Origin: Microbacteriaceae bacterium
GTDB lineage: Bacteria; Actinomycetota; Actinomycetes; Actinomycetales; Microbacteriaceae
Reading direction: 5' to 3'
Assembly (NCBI GenBank): GCA_025463545.1
Contig: JAODAR010000010.1
Location: 203,073-267,072, forward strand
DNA: 64,000 nt
Position numbers and translations under genes: made by a program. This document shows positions 53,189 to 61,980 of the stretch, in pieces; position 1 is the stretch's first letter, and each line of letters opens with the position of its first letter. The notes beneath the pieces were generated by a model. It searched no databases, was not told the DNA's origin, and saw only the letters and a list, made by a program, of their open reading frames with translations.

Positions 53189-54481
53189 ATGGCAGCGGAA
53201 AGTTCTACCGAAGTGGCTACCGGTCCGTGGTACCGGGGAGCAACGAGGAACCAGTGGCGCGCGTTCAGCGGCGCTTATCTCGGCTGGATGCTCGACGTGA
53301 TGGACCTGATCATCTTCTCGTTCGTCATCGGGTACGTGATCACTGAATTCCATTCCGATGCCGGCGTCGCGGGGCTCGTCGCGTCACTCACTCTGGTCGC
53401 CTCCGCCTTCGGTGGCTTCGTCTTCGGATTCCTCGCCGACCGGATCGGCCGCACCAAGTCGATGATGGCCAGCATCATCTGCTATTCCGTGGGCACCCTG
53501 CTCTGCGGCTTCGCACCGAACATCGCCATGCTCATGGTCTTCCGCATCATCGTGGGCCTGGGCGTTGGAGGCGAATGGTCGGCCGGGTCCGCGCTGGTCT
53601 CTGAGACGTGGCCCGCCCGCCACCGCGGCAAGGTCCTGGCGTGGGTGCAGAGCGCCTTTGCCAGCGGCTACGCATTGGCCGCGATCGTCGCAGCGGTGAT
53701 CATCCCGATCGCAGGCTGGCGCTGGGCGTTCTTCTTCGGCGTCATTCCGGCCATCCTCGCGTTCTGGATTCGTCACAACACCGAGGAATCCGAGGTGTGG
53801 AAGAAGGCCGAACGCGTGAACCTGCGCGAGGCCATCCGGAGGCTCTTCATCGACCACAAGAAGTCGGCGATCGTCTGCCTCGCATTCACCGCTGCCGCGT
53901 CCTGCGGCTATTGGGGACTCTTCACCTGGATCCCCTCCTACCTTGCAACGCCGGTCGCGGCCGGCGGACAGGGCCTCGATCTCGTGAAGTCGATGACGTG
54001 GATCATCGTGATGCAGGTCGGCGCCGGTGCGGGGTTCATCTGCTTCGGCTACATCGCCGACCGGATCGGTCGCCGCAAGACGTTCTTGTTCTTCTTCCTC
54101 GGCGCGGTGGTCTGCGTTCCGCTCTTCGTGATGATCAGGGGCGACGTCGCCCTCATGCTGTTCGGTGCCGTCATGGCGTTCGTCGGTACCGGCTTCTACA
54201 GTGGATTCGGCCCCACCTTCGCGGAACTGTTCCCGACCGAGATTCGGGCCTTCGCTCAGGGCTTCATCTACAACACCGGTCGGGCCGTCAGTGCTCTCGC
54301 GCCGGCTCTGGTCGGCTTCCTCTCGCTGCAGTTCGGGCCGGTCATCGCCCTCGGGAGCACAGCCGGCTTCTACCTCATTGCTGCGATCGTCGTGTTCTTC
54401 TTCCTCCCCGAAACGCGTGGAACCGAGCTCACCAGTGGCAGCAGCGTCGCCCGCGAGAGGATTTCCGCACCGGCACACTGA
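53189..54481 (+). CDS. MFS transporter, aromatic acid:H+ symporter/sugar-acid type
   Basis: 430 residues with AAAGGAG upstream. About 12 membrane segments; the first contains GAYLGWMLDVMDLIIFSF, with the paired acidic residues of the AAHS/metabolite:H+ symporter families, and loop 2-3 is FLADRIGRTKSMMASI; FRIIVGLGVGGEWSAGSAL is also typical. Probably imports the aromatic acid degraded by the divergent operon (inference). Confidence 0.85.
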   Translation: MAAESSTEVATGPWYRGATRNQWRAFSGAYLGWMLDVMDLIIFSFVIGYVITEFHSDAGVAGLVASLTLVASAFGGFVFGFLADRIGRTKSMMASIICYSVGTLLCGFAPNIAMLMVFRIIVGLGVGGEWSAGSALVSETWPARHRGKVLAWVQSAFASGYALAAIVAAVIIPIAGWRWAFFFGVIPAILAFWIRHNTEESEVWKKAERVNLREAIRRLFIDHKKSAIVCLAFTAAASCGYWGLFTWIPSYLATPVAAGGQGLDLVKSMTWIIVMQVGAGAGFICFGYIADRIGRRKTFLFFFLGAVVCVPLFVMIRGDVALMLFGAVMAFVGTGFYSGFGPTFAELFPTEIRAFAQGFIYNTGRAVSALAPALVGFLSLQFGPVIALGSTAGFYLIAAIVVFFFLPETRGTELTSGSSVARERISAPAH

Positions 54482-54516
54482 CCGACGGGGTGGTAGCCGC
54501 GGAATCGGATGCCGTC

Positions 54517-54569
54517 AGGCGCGTATAAAGCACCTTCGATTCGGGATCGAAGGTGCTTTATACGCGCCT
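54517..54569. repeat. Palindromic intergenic element, copy 3
   Basis: Perfect 24-base arms (54517-54540 and 54546-54569), left arm beginning AGGCGCGTATAAAGCACCTT, around the five-base loop TCGGG. It shares GTATAAAGCACCTTCG and the preceding CCGTCAGG with copy 2. Lies between the MFS gene and the convergent lipoamide dehydrogenase gene. The rest of 54482-54759 shows no gene. Confidence 0.88.
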
Positions 54570-54759
54570 CGCGCGGTAGGCGGGCACGTTGCGCGCACGG
54601 ACGCACCGACGCTGTGCGCACGTACATGCAGTCTGCATGCATGAACGCTGGCCGAGTTGACGAGCGCGACTCTACTGACGTGCGACAAACGCGTAGCTGG
54701 CGCGCCGGGCGTCAATTGTGCGATCGAGGTGTTCTGAGGGCCGATCGGGCGGGTCCGCG

Positions 54760-56160
54760 CTACATGTTGATCATGTGACCGGTCAGGCCATGGAAGGCAT
54801 CCAGAAGTGACTCGCTCAGCGACGGGTGGGGGTGCACGTTGCGTGCCAGCTCGGTCGCGGCGAGGTCCCACTTCTGGGCGAGGGTCAGTTCGGGCAGCAA
54901 CTCTGAGACGTCGTGCCCGACCATGTGCCCCCCGAGTAGTTCGCCGTACTTCGCGTCCGCCACCAGTTTCACGAACCCGCTGGAGTCGCCGAGGGCGTGC
55001 GCCTTGGCGTTGGCCATGAACGGCACGGTCGCGACTTTGACGTCGTACCCCTCATCGCGGGCCTGCTGCTCGGTGAGGCCGAAGCTCGCCACCTGCGGCT
55101 GTAGATAGGTCGCGCGGGGCATCATCCGGTAGTCACCGAGTTCCATGGTCTCAGCGCCGGCGATTGTCTCGGCGGCGACGATTCCCTGCGCCTCGGCAAC
55201 GTGCGCGAGCTGCAGCTTGGCGGTGACGTCGCCGATGGCGTAGATGCCGGGGACGTCGGTGCGCATGTAGTCGTCGATGGCGATCGCGCCGCGGTCGGTC
55301 AGGGCGACGCCGGTGCTCTCCAGGCCGAATCCGGTGACGTTGGCGCCGAAGCCGACCGACATCAGCACCTTGGCGGCGTTCACGGAGTGCGTCGCGCCGG
55401 TCGAGTCGGCGTAGCTGACGGTGACGTCCGTGCCGTTGTCGACGACCTCGCCGACCCGCACGGACGTGAGCAAGGTGACGCCGAGCTTCTTCACCTGCCG
55501 TTCGACCTCCTTGGAGACGTCGACGTCTTCGTTGGGAAGGGCCCGGTCGAGGTACTCGAGAATCGTGACGTCGACGCCGTAGTTCTTCATGACGTAGGCG
55601 AACTCGATGCCGATCGCACCGGCCCCGACGATCACCAGGGACTCGGGCAGGTTTCGCTCGAGGATCAGGGTCTCGTAGGTGACGATGTTCGGGCTGAGTT
55701 CGACGCCGGGAAGTAAACGAACGGCGGAGCCGGTGGCGATGATCAGGTTGTCGAAACTGAGGTCATCGGACTCGCCGTTGGCCAGGGCGACACTCATGGT
55801 GGTCGGGCCGCTGAGAGTGCCGCGGCCTTCGTACTCGGTCACCTTGTTCTTGCGCATCAGGAAGTGCACGCCCTTGGCGCGACCATCCGAGACCTTGCGA
55901 CTGCGGTCGAACGCGACCCCGTAGTCGAAGCTCACGTCGCCGCTGATGCCGAACAGCGCGGCCTCGTGGGTGAAGATGTGGGCGAGCTCCGCGTTCCGCA
56001 GCAGCGACTTCGTCGGCACGCAGCCGACGTTCAGGCACACCCCGCCCCAGTACTTCTCCTCCACGATGGCGATGTTCAGGCCGAGTTGCGCGGCGCGCAC
56101 GGCGGCGACATAGCCACCGGGGCCCGCTCCGAGAATGACGAGGTCGAAGTGAGTGGTCAT
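54760..56160 (-). CDS. lpdA: Dihydrolipoyl dehydrogenase
   Basis: 466 residues from the ATG at 56160. FAD motif [18 protein letters not shown] near residue 10, redox disulfide [13 protein letters not shown] near 40-52, NAD motif [16 protein letters not shown] near 175, and C-terminal His-Glu pair in [12 protein letters not shown] near 445. The complete E3 component of 2-oxoacid dehydrogenase complexes. It stands alone, without E1 or E2 genes. Confidence 0.95.
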   Translation of the reverse strand: MTTHFDLVILGAGPGGYVAAVRAAQLGLNIAIVEEKYWGGVCLNVGCVPTKSLLRNAELAHIFTHEAALFGISGDVSFDYGVAFDRSRKVSDGRAKGVHFLMRKNKVTEYEGRGTLSGPTTMSVALANGESDDLSFDNLIIATGSAVRLLPGVELSPNIVTYETLILERNLPESLVIVGAGAIGIEFAYVMKNYGVDVTILEYLDRALPNEDVDVSKEVERQVKKLGVTLLTSVRVGEVVDNGTDVTVSYADSTGATHSVNAAKVLMSVGFGANVTGFGLESTGVALTDRGAIAIDDYMRTDVPGIYAIGDVTAKLQLAHVAEAQGIVAAETIAGAETMELGDYRMMPRATYLQPQVASFGLTEQQARDEGYDVKVATVPFMANAKAHALGDSSGFVKLVADAKYGELLGGHMVGHDVSELLPELTLAQKWDLAATELARNVHPHPSLSESLLDAFHGLTGHMINM

Positions 56161-56351
56161 GCCAGCCTCCAAGCGTTTCGGCCGGGCGCGTGGCTTGGCG
56201 CCCTCTGGTTCACCCGCGGCTTGTTCAGTCGCGCACTTCAGCATGCCCCGCACCGGGTCGCACCGCCAGACGTAGCTCGGAGATTCACGTCAACCGAGGA
56301 AGCCAGACCGCTCAGAACGTGGCACCGCCGGCAGCGGTCACACCCGATCCG

Positions 56352-57257
56352 TCACGAAATCGGCACGCTTCGCCCGGTTCGAAGAGATTCACGGGCGGCG
56401 AGCGAGACGTCGAGGGCGGTGAGCGCCGCACTGACCGGACACAACTCAGGGGGAACTCGCCGGTTGACGCAATCCAGGAAATACGCCGCCTGCCGGGTAT
56501 ACGGCGCGTCGTGACTCGTCGGCGAATACGTGAACGTCTCCCCGCCCAGTTCGCCTTCCAGCCGGAGCGAACTGCTGAACGGCGAACCGGCCGGCAACTC
56601 CGCGCACGTCACCACGCGACCAACACCTCCCCCGGCATAGTCGACCGTGGTCACGATCTCACCGGGCCGGCCACCGCGAATCGCCGAGGCGGCCAGCGGG
56701 GTGCCCAAAAACAGGTTCAGCTGGTCGAAGTCGTGGATGGCGAAGTCCACCAGAACGCCACCTGAAGCCGACTCGTCGAAAAACCAGCGAGCAGGAGGAG
56801 GCGCGGTCTCGCGGCTGGCCCGCACCGAGCGCAGCACGCCGAACCGCTCGGCCTGCGCGGCCTCGCGCAGCATCCGGTACCCCTCGAAGAAACGCACTAC
56901 ATGCGCGACCATGAAGGTGCCGGGGCTGTCGCCGGCCACGTCGGCGATCCGCAGCGCATCAGTACGCGTGAGCGCGATCGGTTTCTCCAGCAGCACGCTT
57001 TTTCCGGCGCTCAAGGCGCGGATTGCGATTTCCGGATGCGACGGGGTCGGCGTGCAGACCGAAACGACGTCGACGTCGTCGTCGGCCAGCACAACGTCGA
57101 GCTGGGCCACGAATCGGGCGGCCGAAGCCCCTGGTAACGGAGCACCGGGCGTGGGTGCGCACACGTACTTGATGTCGTCGCTCAGGCCGAGGTCTGACCA
57201 GGCCAGAGCGTGGGCTCGGCCCATCGATCCCTGGCCGATGATCGCGATGGTCGTCAT
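56352..57257 (-). CDS. Gfo/Idh/MocA-family oxidoreductase
   Basis: 301 residues from the ATG at 57257. NAD motif IAIIGQGSMGRAHALAW near residues 4-20, VSVCTPTPSHPEIAIRAL near 78, and GKSVLLEKPIALT with the catalytic Lys near 104; substrate-domain segment VDFAIHDFDQLNLFLG carries the usual Asp/His. Slightly shorter than the family average of 330-350. Oxidises a sugar, inositol or related compound; no partner genes to define it. Confidence 0.87.
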   Translation of the reverse strand: MTTIAIIGQGSMGRAHALAWSDLGLSDDIKYVCAPTPGAPLPGASAARFVAQLDVVLADDDVDVVSVCTPTPSHPEIAIRALSAGKSVLLEKPIALTRTDALRIADVAGDSPGTFMVAHVVRFFEGYRMLREAAQAERFGVLRSVRASRETAPPPARWFFDESASGGVLVDFAIHDFDQLNLFLGTPLAASAIRGGRPGEIVTTVDYAGGGVGRVVTCAELPAGSPFSSSLRLEGELGGETFTYSPTSHDAPYTRQAAYFLDCVNRRVPPELCPVSAALTALDVSLAARESLRTGRSVPIS

Positions 57258-57383
57258 CGACGCTCCCCACTCCCGCAGAAGTTGTTGATCGACTGTACGT
57301 GAGATCGAGCCCATGGTGGGCCTTCCCACCCGGAAAATCCCGGCGCCCTACCGCGAACCCACCGACATCCGTAGGCTGAAAGC

Positions 57384-57596
57384 ATGTCCCACGACGAACA
57401 CCGCCCGACCATTGGTGAACGACTGACGGGTATCTACGACCCCAAGGACCCCGACGGCCTGCTCACCGTCGACCAGGCCCTCAACCGGCCGGATCCCGCG
57501 AAGTACGGCACCGATGAGAAGGACACCCTCGATCTCGAGGAGCACGACGATGGAACGGCCTGGGACGGCCGGGACATCACTCGGCCGCACAGCTAG
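57384..57596 (+). CDS. Small acidic conserved hypothetical protein
   Basis: 70 residues, rich in Asp and Glu (DPKDPDGLLTVDQALNRPDP, LDLEEHDDGTAWDGRD), no membrane segment. I do not recognise a family. Its own promoter region would lie in the 125 bases divergent from the Gfo/Idh gene. Confidence 0.5.
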   Translation: MSHDEHRPTIGERLTGIYDPKDPDGLLTVDQALNRPDPAKYGTDEKDTLDLEEHDDGTAWDGRDITRPHS

Positions 57597-57687
57597 TACT
57601 CCTTCAATTCCCGCCGCCCCGCAGTGGGTGTGCCGGTTCACTCCGCCCGTCGCCTACGGTTGCAAGGTTGCCAACCGAAGGAGCCCC

Positions 57688-58983
57688 GTGGCGGACCGTG
57701 CACCCAACCAGAATTCCACTGCGCGTTGGGGATTCTCCCGCCTCATCTGGACGCTGATCGTCGTCGCCGCAGTGCTGGTGGTCATCGGCATTTCAGTCGG
57801 CGGCGCAGCCGGGTTGGTGCTCATCGCTGCCCTGGTCGGCGCCGTCACGGCGGTCTTCTCGCTCGCCACCGGTCGCGGCTCGTGGGCGCGCCTGGCCTCC
57901 AAACGGGTTGCGGCCGCCACGCTGGCGCTCTGCCTCGTCGCCACCGTCGTGAGCGCCTCGCTGGTGGCATCCGCCCGGGCGACCGACTCGACCACCGCGA
58001 GCTCGCCCGCCACACCGGAAACGAGCCAGTCGGCCACCTCGGGACCCACGCCGACGCCCATCCCGCCAGCATCCGTCGCTTTCACCGAAGAAGCTCCCGA
58101 AGACCCGGAGATCGCCACGCAGCCGACCGACCAGCCGGCTGTGGCCGCGGTCGACAGCAGTGTCACCAGCGGCACGGCCCTCGCGCTGCTGGCTACCATT
58201 CCGGTCAAGGGCAAAGCCGCGAAGACGGGCTACGGCCGCACCACCCAGTTCGGCGCCGCCTGGCTCGACGTCGACCGCAACGGATGCGATACCCGGAACG
58301 ACATCCTCGCCCGGGACCTCACGGACACCGTGCTGGCCGGCCGATGCACGGTCCTGGGCGGCAGCCTCGCTGAGCCGTACACCGGAGCAGCGGTCCGGTT
58401 CGTGCGGGGTAACGACACCTCCGCCCTGGTGCAGATCGACCACGTCGTGGCGCTCTCCAACGCCTGGCAAACGGGCGCGCAACAGCTGACCCCGGCGCAG
58501 CGGATGTCGCTGGCCAATGATCCGCTCAACCTCCTGGCTGTTGACGGCCGGGCCAACGCACAGAAGAGCGATGGCGACGCGGCCACCTGGTTGCCCGCAG
58601 TGAAGTCGTTCCGCTGCGCCTACGTGGCACGGCAGATTTCCGTGAAGGCGACCTACGGCCTGTGGGTGGCGCCGGCGGAGCATGACGCGATGGCGCGTGT
58701 GCTCTCGTCGTGCGCCGACCAGCCCGCGCTCACCTCGGCGTTCACTCCGGCGCCTGCCCCCGCACCAGTTGTTCCGGCACCGGCGCAGCCAACTCCCGAG
58801 CCCGCACCGGTCGTCGCAGCGCCGGTTCCGGCGGCACCGGCGCCTGCGCCCGCCGCTCCCAGCAGCGCGTACTACGAGAACTGCACTGCGGTGCGGGCTG
58901 CCGGAGCGGCACCCATCCGCGCGGGGGACCCGGGTTACTCGCGCAAGCTCGATCGCGACGGGGACGGCGTCGCCTGCGAATAG
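57688..58983 (+). CDS. HNH/DUF1524 nuclease with C-terminal excalibur domain, membrane-anchored
   Basis: 431 residues from a GTG with GAAGGAG just upstream. Two or three N-terminal membrane helices (RLIWTLIVVAAVLVVIGISV near residue 20, then LALCLVATVVSASLVASA), a Ser/Thr/Pro linker, and the DUF1524 nuclease domain near residues 185-350: FGAAWLDVDRNGCDTRNDIL, LVQIDHVVALSNAW (the HNH-like DHVV core) and NDPLNLLAVDG. A Pro/Ala repeat then leads to an excalibur calcium-binding domain, YYENCTAVRAAGAAPI and DRDGDGVACE. Likely acts on extracellular DNA. Confidence 0.88.
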   Translation: MADRAPNQNSTARWGFSRLIWTLIVVAAVLVVIGISVGGAAGLVLIAALVGAVTAVFSLATGRGSWARLASKRVAAATLALCLVATVVSASLVASARATDSTTASSPATPETSQSATSGPTPTPIPPASVAFTEEAPEDPEIATQPTDQPAVAAVDSSVTSGTALALLATIPVKGKAAKTGYGRTTQFGAAWLDVDRNGCDTRNDILARDLTDTVLAGRCTVLGGSLAEPYTGAAVRFVRGNDTSALVQIDHVVALSNAWQTGAQQLTPAQRMSLANDPLNLLAVDGRANAQKSDGDAATWLPAVKSFRCAYVARQISVKATYGLWVAPAEHDAMARVLSSCADQPALTSAFTPAPAPAPVVPAPAQPTPEPAPVVAAPVPAAPAPAPAAPSSAYYENCTAVRAAGAAPIRAGDPGYSRKLDRDGDGVACE

Positions 58984-59033
58984 GGGCTTCCTCCCCGCGT
59001 CCGGGCGTCGTCTTCAGGCTGCGTAAGTCGCCT

Positions 59034-59771
59034 TCAGGCTGCGTCCCGGAGTCTCCCTGCGACGCCATCAAGCAGAAACTCGAGGCTGAGCTCGAACTGC
59101 TCGTCGGAGGTAACGCCAGACGGCGCGGACATCCACTCGGCCAGCAGCGGATAGTTCCCCTGCGCGACCGCCAGCGCACGGGCAGTCGCGACCTCTTCCA
59201 TCAGCCGCTCGGCGTTGTCGATGCCGTAGCGGCGGTACATGGCTCGTTCCTCGGCTTCCCGCAGTGCGCTGCCGAAGATGTGCCGGTCGAGCAGCGCGGC
59301 GTAGGTCACCGCTTCTGCCAGCGTTGCGCCCTGCCCAACAATCACGCCGAGGATGAACTCGGTGCGACGCATCGTCTTCGGTCCGAGCGGCGGGCGGGTC
59401 TGCACCAGTTGCGCGTACCACAGGTGCCGTTTGACCATGTCCCAGCTGGAGTCGGCGAGCGTATGCAGGTCGCCGCGCCAGTTGGGCCCGGCTTGATCGG
59501 GCACCACGACTTCACCGACTGCTGCGTCGAGCATCAGGTCGACCAGGCCGTCCTTGCTGACCACGTAGCGATAGAGGGACATCGCCGTGTACGTGCCGAG
59601 CTTGCCCGCAACGGCCGTCATGGTGAGGGCGTCGACACCGCCCTCGTCGGCGACCTCGATAGCCGCCGCCACGATCTCGCCGCGCCCCATCCTGCGCTGC
59701 CGTGCTGGCGCGGCGGGGTGGGCCCAGATCAGCGGGGCGGGGCGGTCGGAGTTTCGGGTTATCACGCGCGC
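59034..59771 (-). CDS. TetR-family regulator with TetR-type C-terminal domain
   Basis: 245 residues from the ATG at 59771; an in-frame GTG two codons later is also possible and neither has a clear ribosome-binding site. HTH near residues 30-75: RGEIVAAAIEVADEGGVDAL and LGTYTAMSLYRYVVSKDGLV. The C-terminal domain (ALLDRHIFGSALREAEERAM) resembles TetR_C, seen in repressors of drug efflux genes. No adjacent efflux gene is divergent from it. Confidence 0.87.
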   Translation of the reverse strand, partial: ARVITRNSDRPAPLIWAHPAAPARQRRMGRGEIVAAAIEVADEGGVDALTMTAVAGKLGTYTAMSLYRYVVSKDGLVDLMLDAAVGEVVVPDQAGPNWRGDLHTLADSSWDMVKRHLWYAQLVQTRPPLGPKTMRRTEFILGVIVGQGATLAEAVTYAALLDRHIFGSALREAEERAMYRRYGIDNAERLMEEVATARALAVAQGNYPLLAEWMSAPSGVTSDEQFELSLEFLLDGVAGRLRDAA

Positions 59772-59865
59772 ATTTTACGTCGCCAACATGGGATATACGA
59801 GGTAAACCTGCCCGCAAATCCAGCGCCACTTGGACGCGGCATGCGTTCGCTGCGCGCATCAGCGC

Positions 59866-60234
59866 TCAGCTGTCGACCTCGGCCGCTCCGGGCTTTCCGC
59901 CGCGAGTTTGCCACGGCCACCGTCCGGTGATCTCAAGCTCCAGCGAAAAGGAGAGGAAGGTACGGATCAGCACGATCGCGGCGAGAACGGCAACGCTTCC
60001 CAGGGTTGGGGTGACGGCGACCGTGCGGATGATGTCGGCTGCGACCAAAAGTTCCAGGCCGAGCAGGATCGAGCGGCCAAGCTGGCTGCGATACGGCCGG
60101 TATACGGGCTGCCGCTTGCGCACCAATCGGACCAGGGCCAAGAGACTCGCCGCGATCGCGCCGACAACAATGGCGGCGACCCCGGCGCCGTCGATGACCT
60201 TGCCGACGAACTCGATCACATCGCGGAATTCCAT
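59866..60234 (-). CDS. DUF1622 membrane protein
   Basis: 122 residues with three hydrophobic helices (VIDGAGVAAIVVGAIAASLL, LLGLELLVAADIIRTVAV, GSVAVLAAIVLIRTFLSFSL). The LGRSILLGLELLVAADIIRT segment is the DUF1622 hallmark. Function unknown. Lies alone after the TetR gene start. Confidence 0.82.
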   Translation of the reverse strand: MEFRDVIEFVGKVIDGAGVAAIVVGAIAASLLALVRLVRKRQPVYRPYRSQLGRSILLGLELLVAADIIRTVAVTPTLGSVAVLAAIVLIRTFLSFSLELEITGRWPWQTRGGKPGAAEVDS

Positions 60235-60267
60235 ATGCCCTTTATACGCCCGGTCGTGCTCCGCGAC

Positions 60268-60395
60268 GGCGGGCTGCGGCGGCGCCAGCGGCAGCGGAGG
60301 GCGGCGGCCAGCGGCGGCGGCGACAGCGGCAACTCAGCGACGACGGCCGGCCGCGGCTGCGGCGGCGGCCAGCGGCGGCAGACGCCGGCCAGGAT
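60268..60395. repeat. GC-rich low-complexity tract
   Basis: Irregular GGC/GCG triplet runs, such as CAGCGGCGGCGGCGACAGCGG, between the DUF1622 and GNAT genes. No gene is supported; slippage-prone sequence. Confidence 0.6.
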
Positions 60396-60435
60396 GCTCG
60401 GTTCCAACTGAGGCGCCCCTGAGTACGCTGGGCAC

Positions 60436-60720
60436 ATGGCCCACGAATTCGTCAATGAACCCGACGCCCAGCGGTACGCCATGCGAATCGACGGCGAGCT
60501 GGTCGGTGTGCTCGACTACGCCGCCAATGGCGACGTGATCGCCCTCACCCGCGCGTACACGCAGCCGCAGCACCGCGGCCACGGCTACGCCGCCGAACTG
60601 GTGGAGTACGCCGTGAACGACATCGAAATTACCGGCACCCACCGTGTCGTCGCCAGCTGCTGGTACGTGTCCGACTGGTTCCATGCCCACCCGGAACGCG
60701 CCTCCCTGTTGATTCGCTGA
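60436..60720 (+). CDS. GNAT-family N-acetyltransferase (YidJ-like short form)
   Basis: 94 residues. GVLDYAANGDVIALTRAYTQ and QHRGHGYAAELVEYAVNDI give the acetyl-CoA P-loop (Q/RxxGxG/A), and VVASCWYVSDWFHAHPE is the C-terminal part of the short GNAT (DUF4442-independent, Gcn5-related) proteins of about 90-100 residues. Acetyl-CoA dependent; the acceptor is unknown. Confidence 0.85.
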   Translation: MAHEFVNEPDAQRYAMRIDGELVGVLDYAANGDVIALTRAYTQPQHRGHGYAAELVEYAVNDIEITGTHRVVASCWYVSDWFHAHPERASLLIR

Positions 60721-60774
60721 TGCCCCGTTGAGGCAGTGACGCCGCGAAACCCACCACCATCCTGAGGAGCCCGA

Positions 60775-61782
60775 ATGGCTGAGCAGTCCCGCGAACGAGT
60801 CGGTGTCTACATCGACTTCGACAACATCGTGATCTCCCGCTACAACCAGTTGCACGGCAAGGGCGCGTTCACCAAGGACAAGGTGCGCAACCACATCGCG
60901 TCCAGCCCTGACGCCGACCCGGCCATCAGCGCCCGCATCGCCCAGGCCACCGTCGACATCGGTGCGGTGCTCGACTACGCCTCGGCCTTCGGCTCGATCG
61001 TGATCAGCAGGGCGTACGCAGACTGGTCGGTGGCCGTCAACGCGCACTACCAGAAACAGCTCATCGAGCGGGCCGTCGACCTGACCCAGCTGTTCCCTAC
61101 CGTGCTGTCCCTGAAAAACGGCGCAGACATCCGCTTGGCCGTCGACGTCGTCGAAGACGTATTCCGGCTGCCCGACCTGACCCACATCGTCATCGTGGCC
61201 GGCGACTCGGACTACATCCCGCTCGCCCAGCGCTGCAAACGGCTCGGCAGCTACGTCGTCGGCATCGGCGTCTCGGGTGCGACCAGCAGCTCACTCGCCG
61301 CAGCCTGCGACGAGTTCGCCGACTACGACAACCTGCCCGGCATCGCCAGCATCGCCAGCAGCGCCCCGGTCCCGCCTGTCGCACGCGCTGGGCGCGGTCG
61401 CCGGGCGCAGTCCCCGGCCCCCGAACCCGTGATCGAAGCAACGGACGCGGCGGCCGCGACCGCGAAGACCGCCGGCTCCGCAGGCCACGGCTCCGCCGTC
61501 GCGACCGAGCCTGAGGCGGAGCCAGAGGCCGCCGTCGGGCCGCGCGCCCGGAAAGCCGCCACCTCGCTGCTGATGCGGGCGATGGAGCTCCTCGCCAAGA
61601 ACGACCTGGAGTGGCAGCACGCGTCGGCGGTGAAGAACCAGATGCGGCGGATGGACCCGTCGTTCCAGGAACGCACCCTCGGCTACAGCCAGTTCTCCGA
61701 CTTCCTGAAATCCCGCAACAGCGTGGTCGAGCTCGACCAGAAGAGCCCGTCGAGCCCGGTCCTGGTGCGCTTGCGCGGGTAG
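60775..61782 (+). CDS. NYN-domain (LabA-like) protein with C-terminal OST-HTH/LOTUS-like domain
   Basis: 335 residues. The NYN PIN-like RNase fold covers residues 8-190: VYIDFDNIVISRYNQLHG, IVISRAYADW, DIRLAVDVVEDV and HIVIVAGDSDYIPLAQRCKR supply the acidic active-site residues. After a Pro/Ala linker, residues about 255-330 (MRAMELLAKNDLEWQHASAV, SQFSDFLKSRN) resemble an OST-HTH RNA-binding domain. Probably an RNA-processing nuclease; common in actinobacteria. Confidence 0.87.
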   Translation: MAEQSRERVGVYIDFDNIVISRYNQLHGKGAFTKDKVRNHIASSPDADPAISARIAQATVDIGAVLDYASAFGSIVISRAYADWSVAVNAHYQKQLIERAVDLTQLFPTVLSLKNGADIRLAVDVVEDVFRLPDLTHIVIVAGDSDYIPLAQRCKRLGSYVVGIGVSGATSSSLAAACDEFADYDNLPGIASIASSAPVPPVARAGRGRRAQSPAPEPVIEATDAAAATAKTAGSAGHGSAVATEPEAEPEAAVGPRARKAATSLLMRAMELLAKNDLEWQHASAVKNQMRRMDPSFQERTLGYSQFSDFLKSRNSVVELDQKSPSSPVLVRLRG

Positions 61783-61898
61783 CCCCGTCCTGACCCGCCA
61801 CGCCCGCCGCCCGGTATCTCGCCGCGCCCGCCGCCCGCACTTCCGCCGTCCGCGCCACACGCGCCAGCCCCGCGTTCCGCCGCAACCACGCCCGCCAG

Positions 61899-61957
61899 GT
61901 GAGGGGCCAACTCCTCCTAGTGCGCAACGCGGTGCACTAGGAGAAGTGACCCCTCAC
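61899..61957. terminator. Large imperfect hairpin between convergent genes
   Basis: GTGAGGGGCCAACTCCTCCT at the left pairs with the right arm ending CACTAGGAGAAGTGACCCCT and CAC, including the blocks GTGAGGGG/CCCCTCAC and CTCCTAGTGC/GCACTAGGAG, separated by internal mismatches. It lies between the NYN gene and the convergent TctA gene, so a bidirectional terminator or a repeat element is plausible. Confidence 0.55.
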
Positions 61958-61980
61958 AGGTAAGAGCGGGCGGTGCGCGG

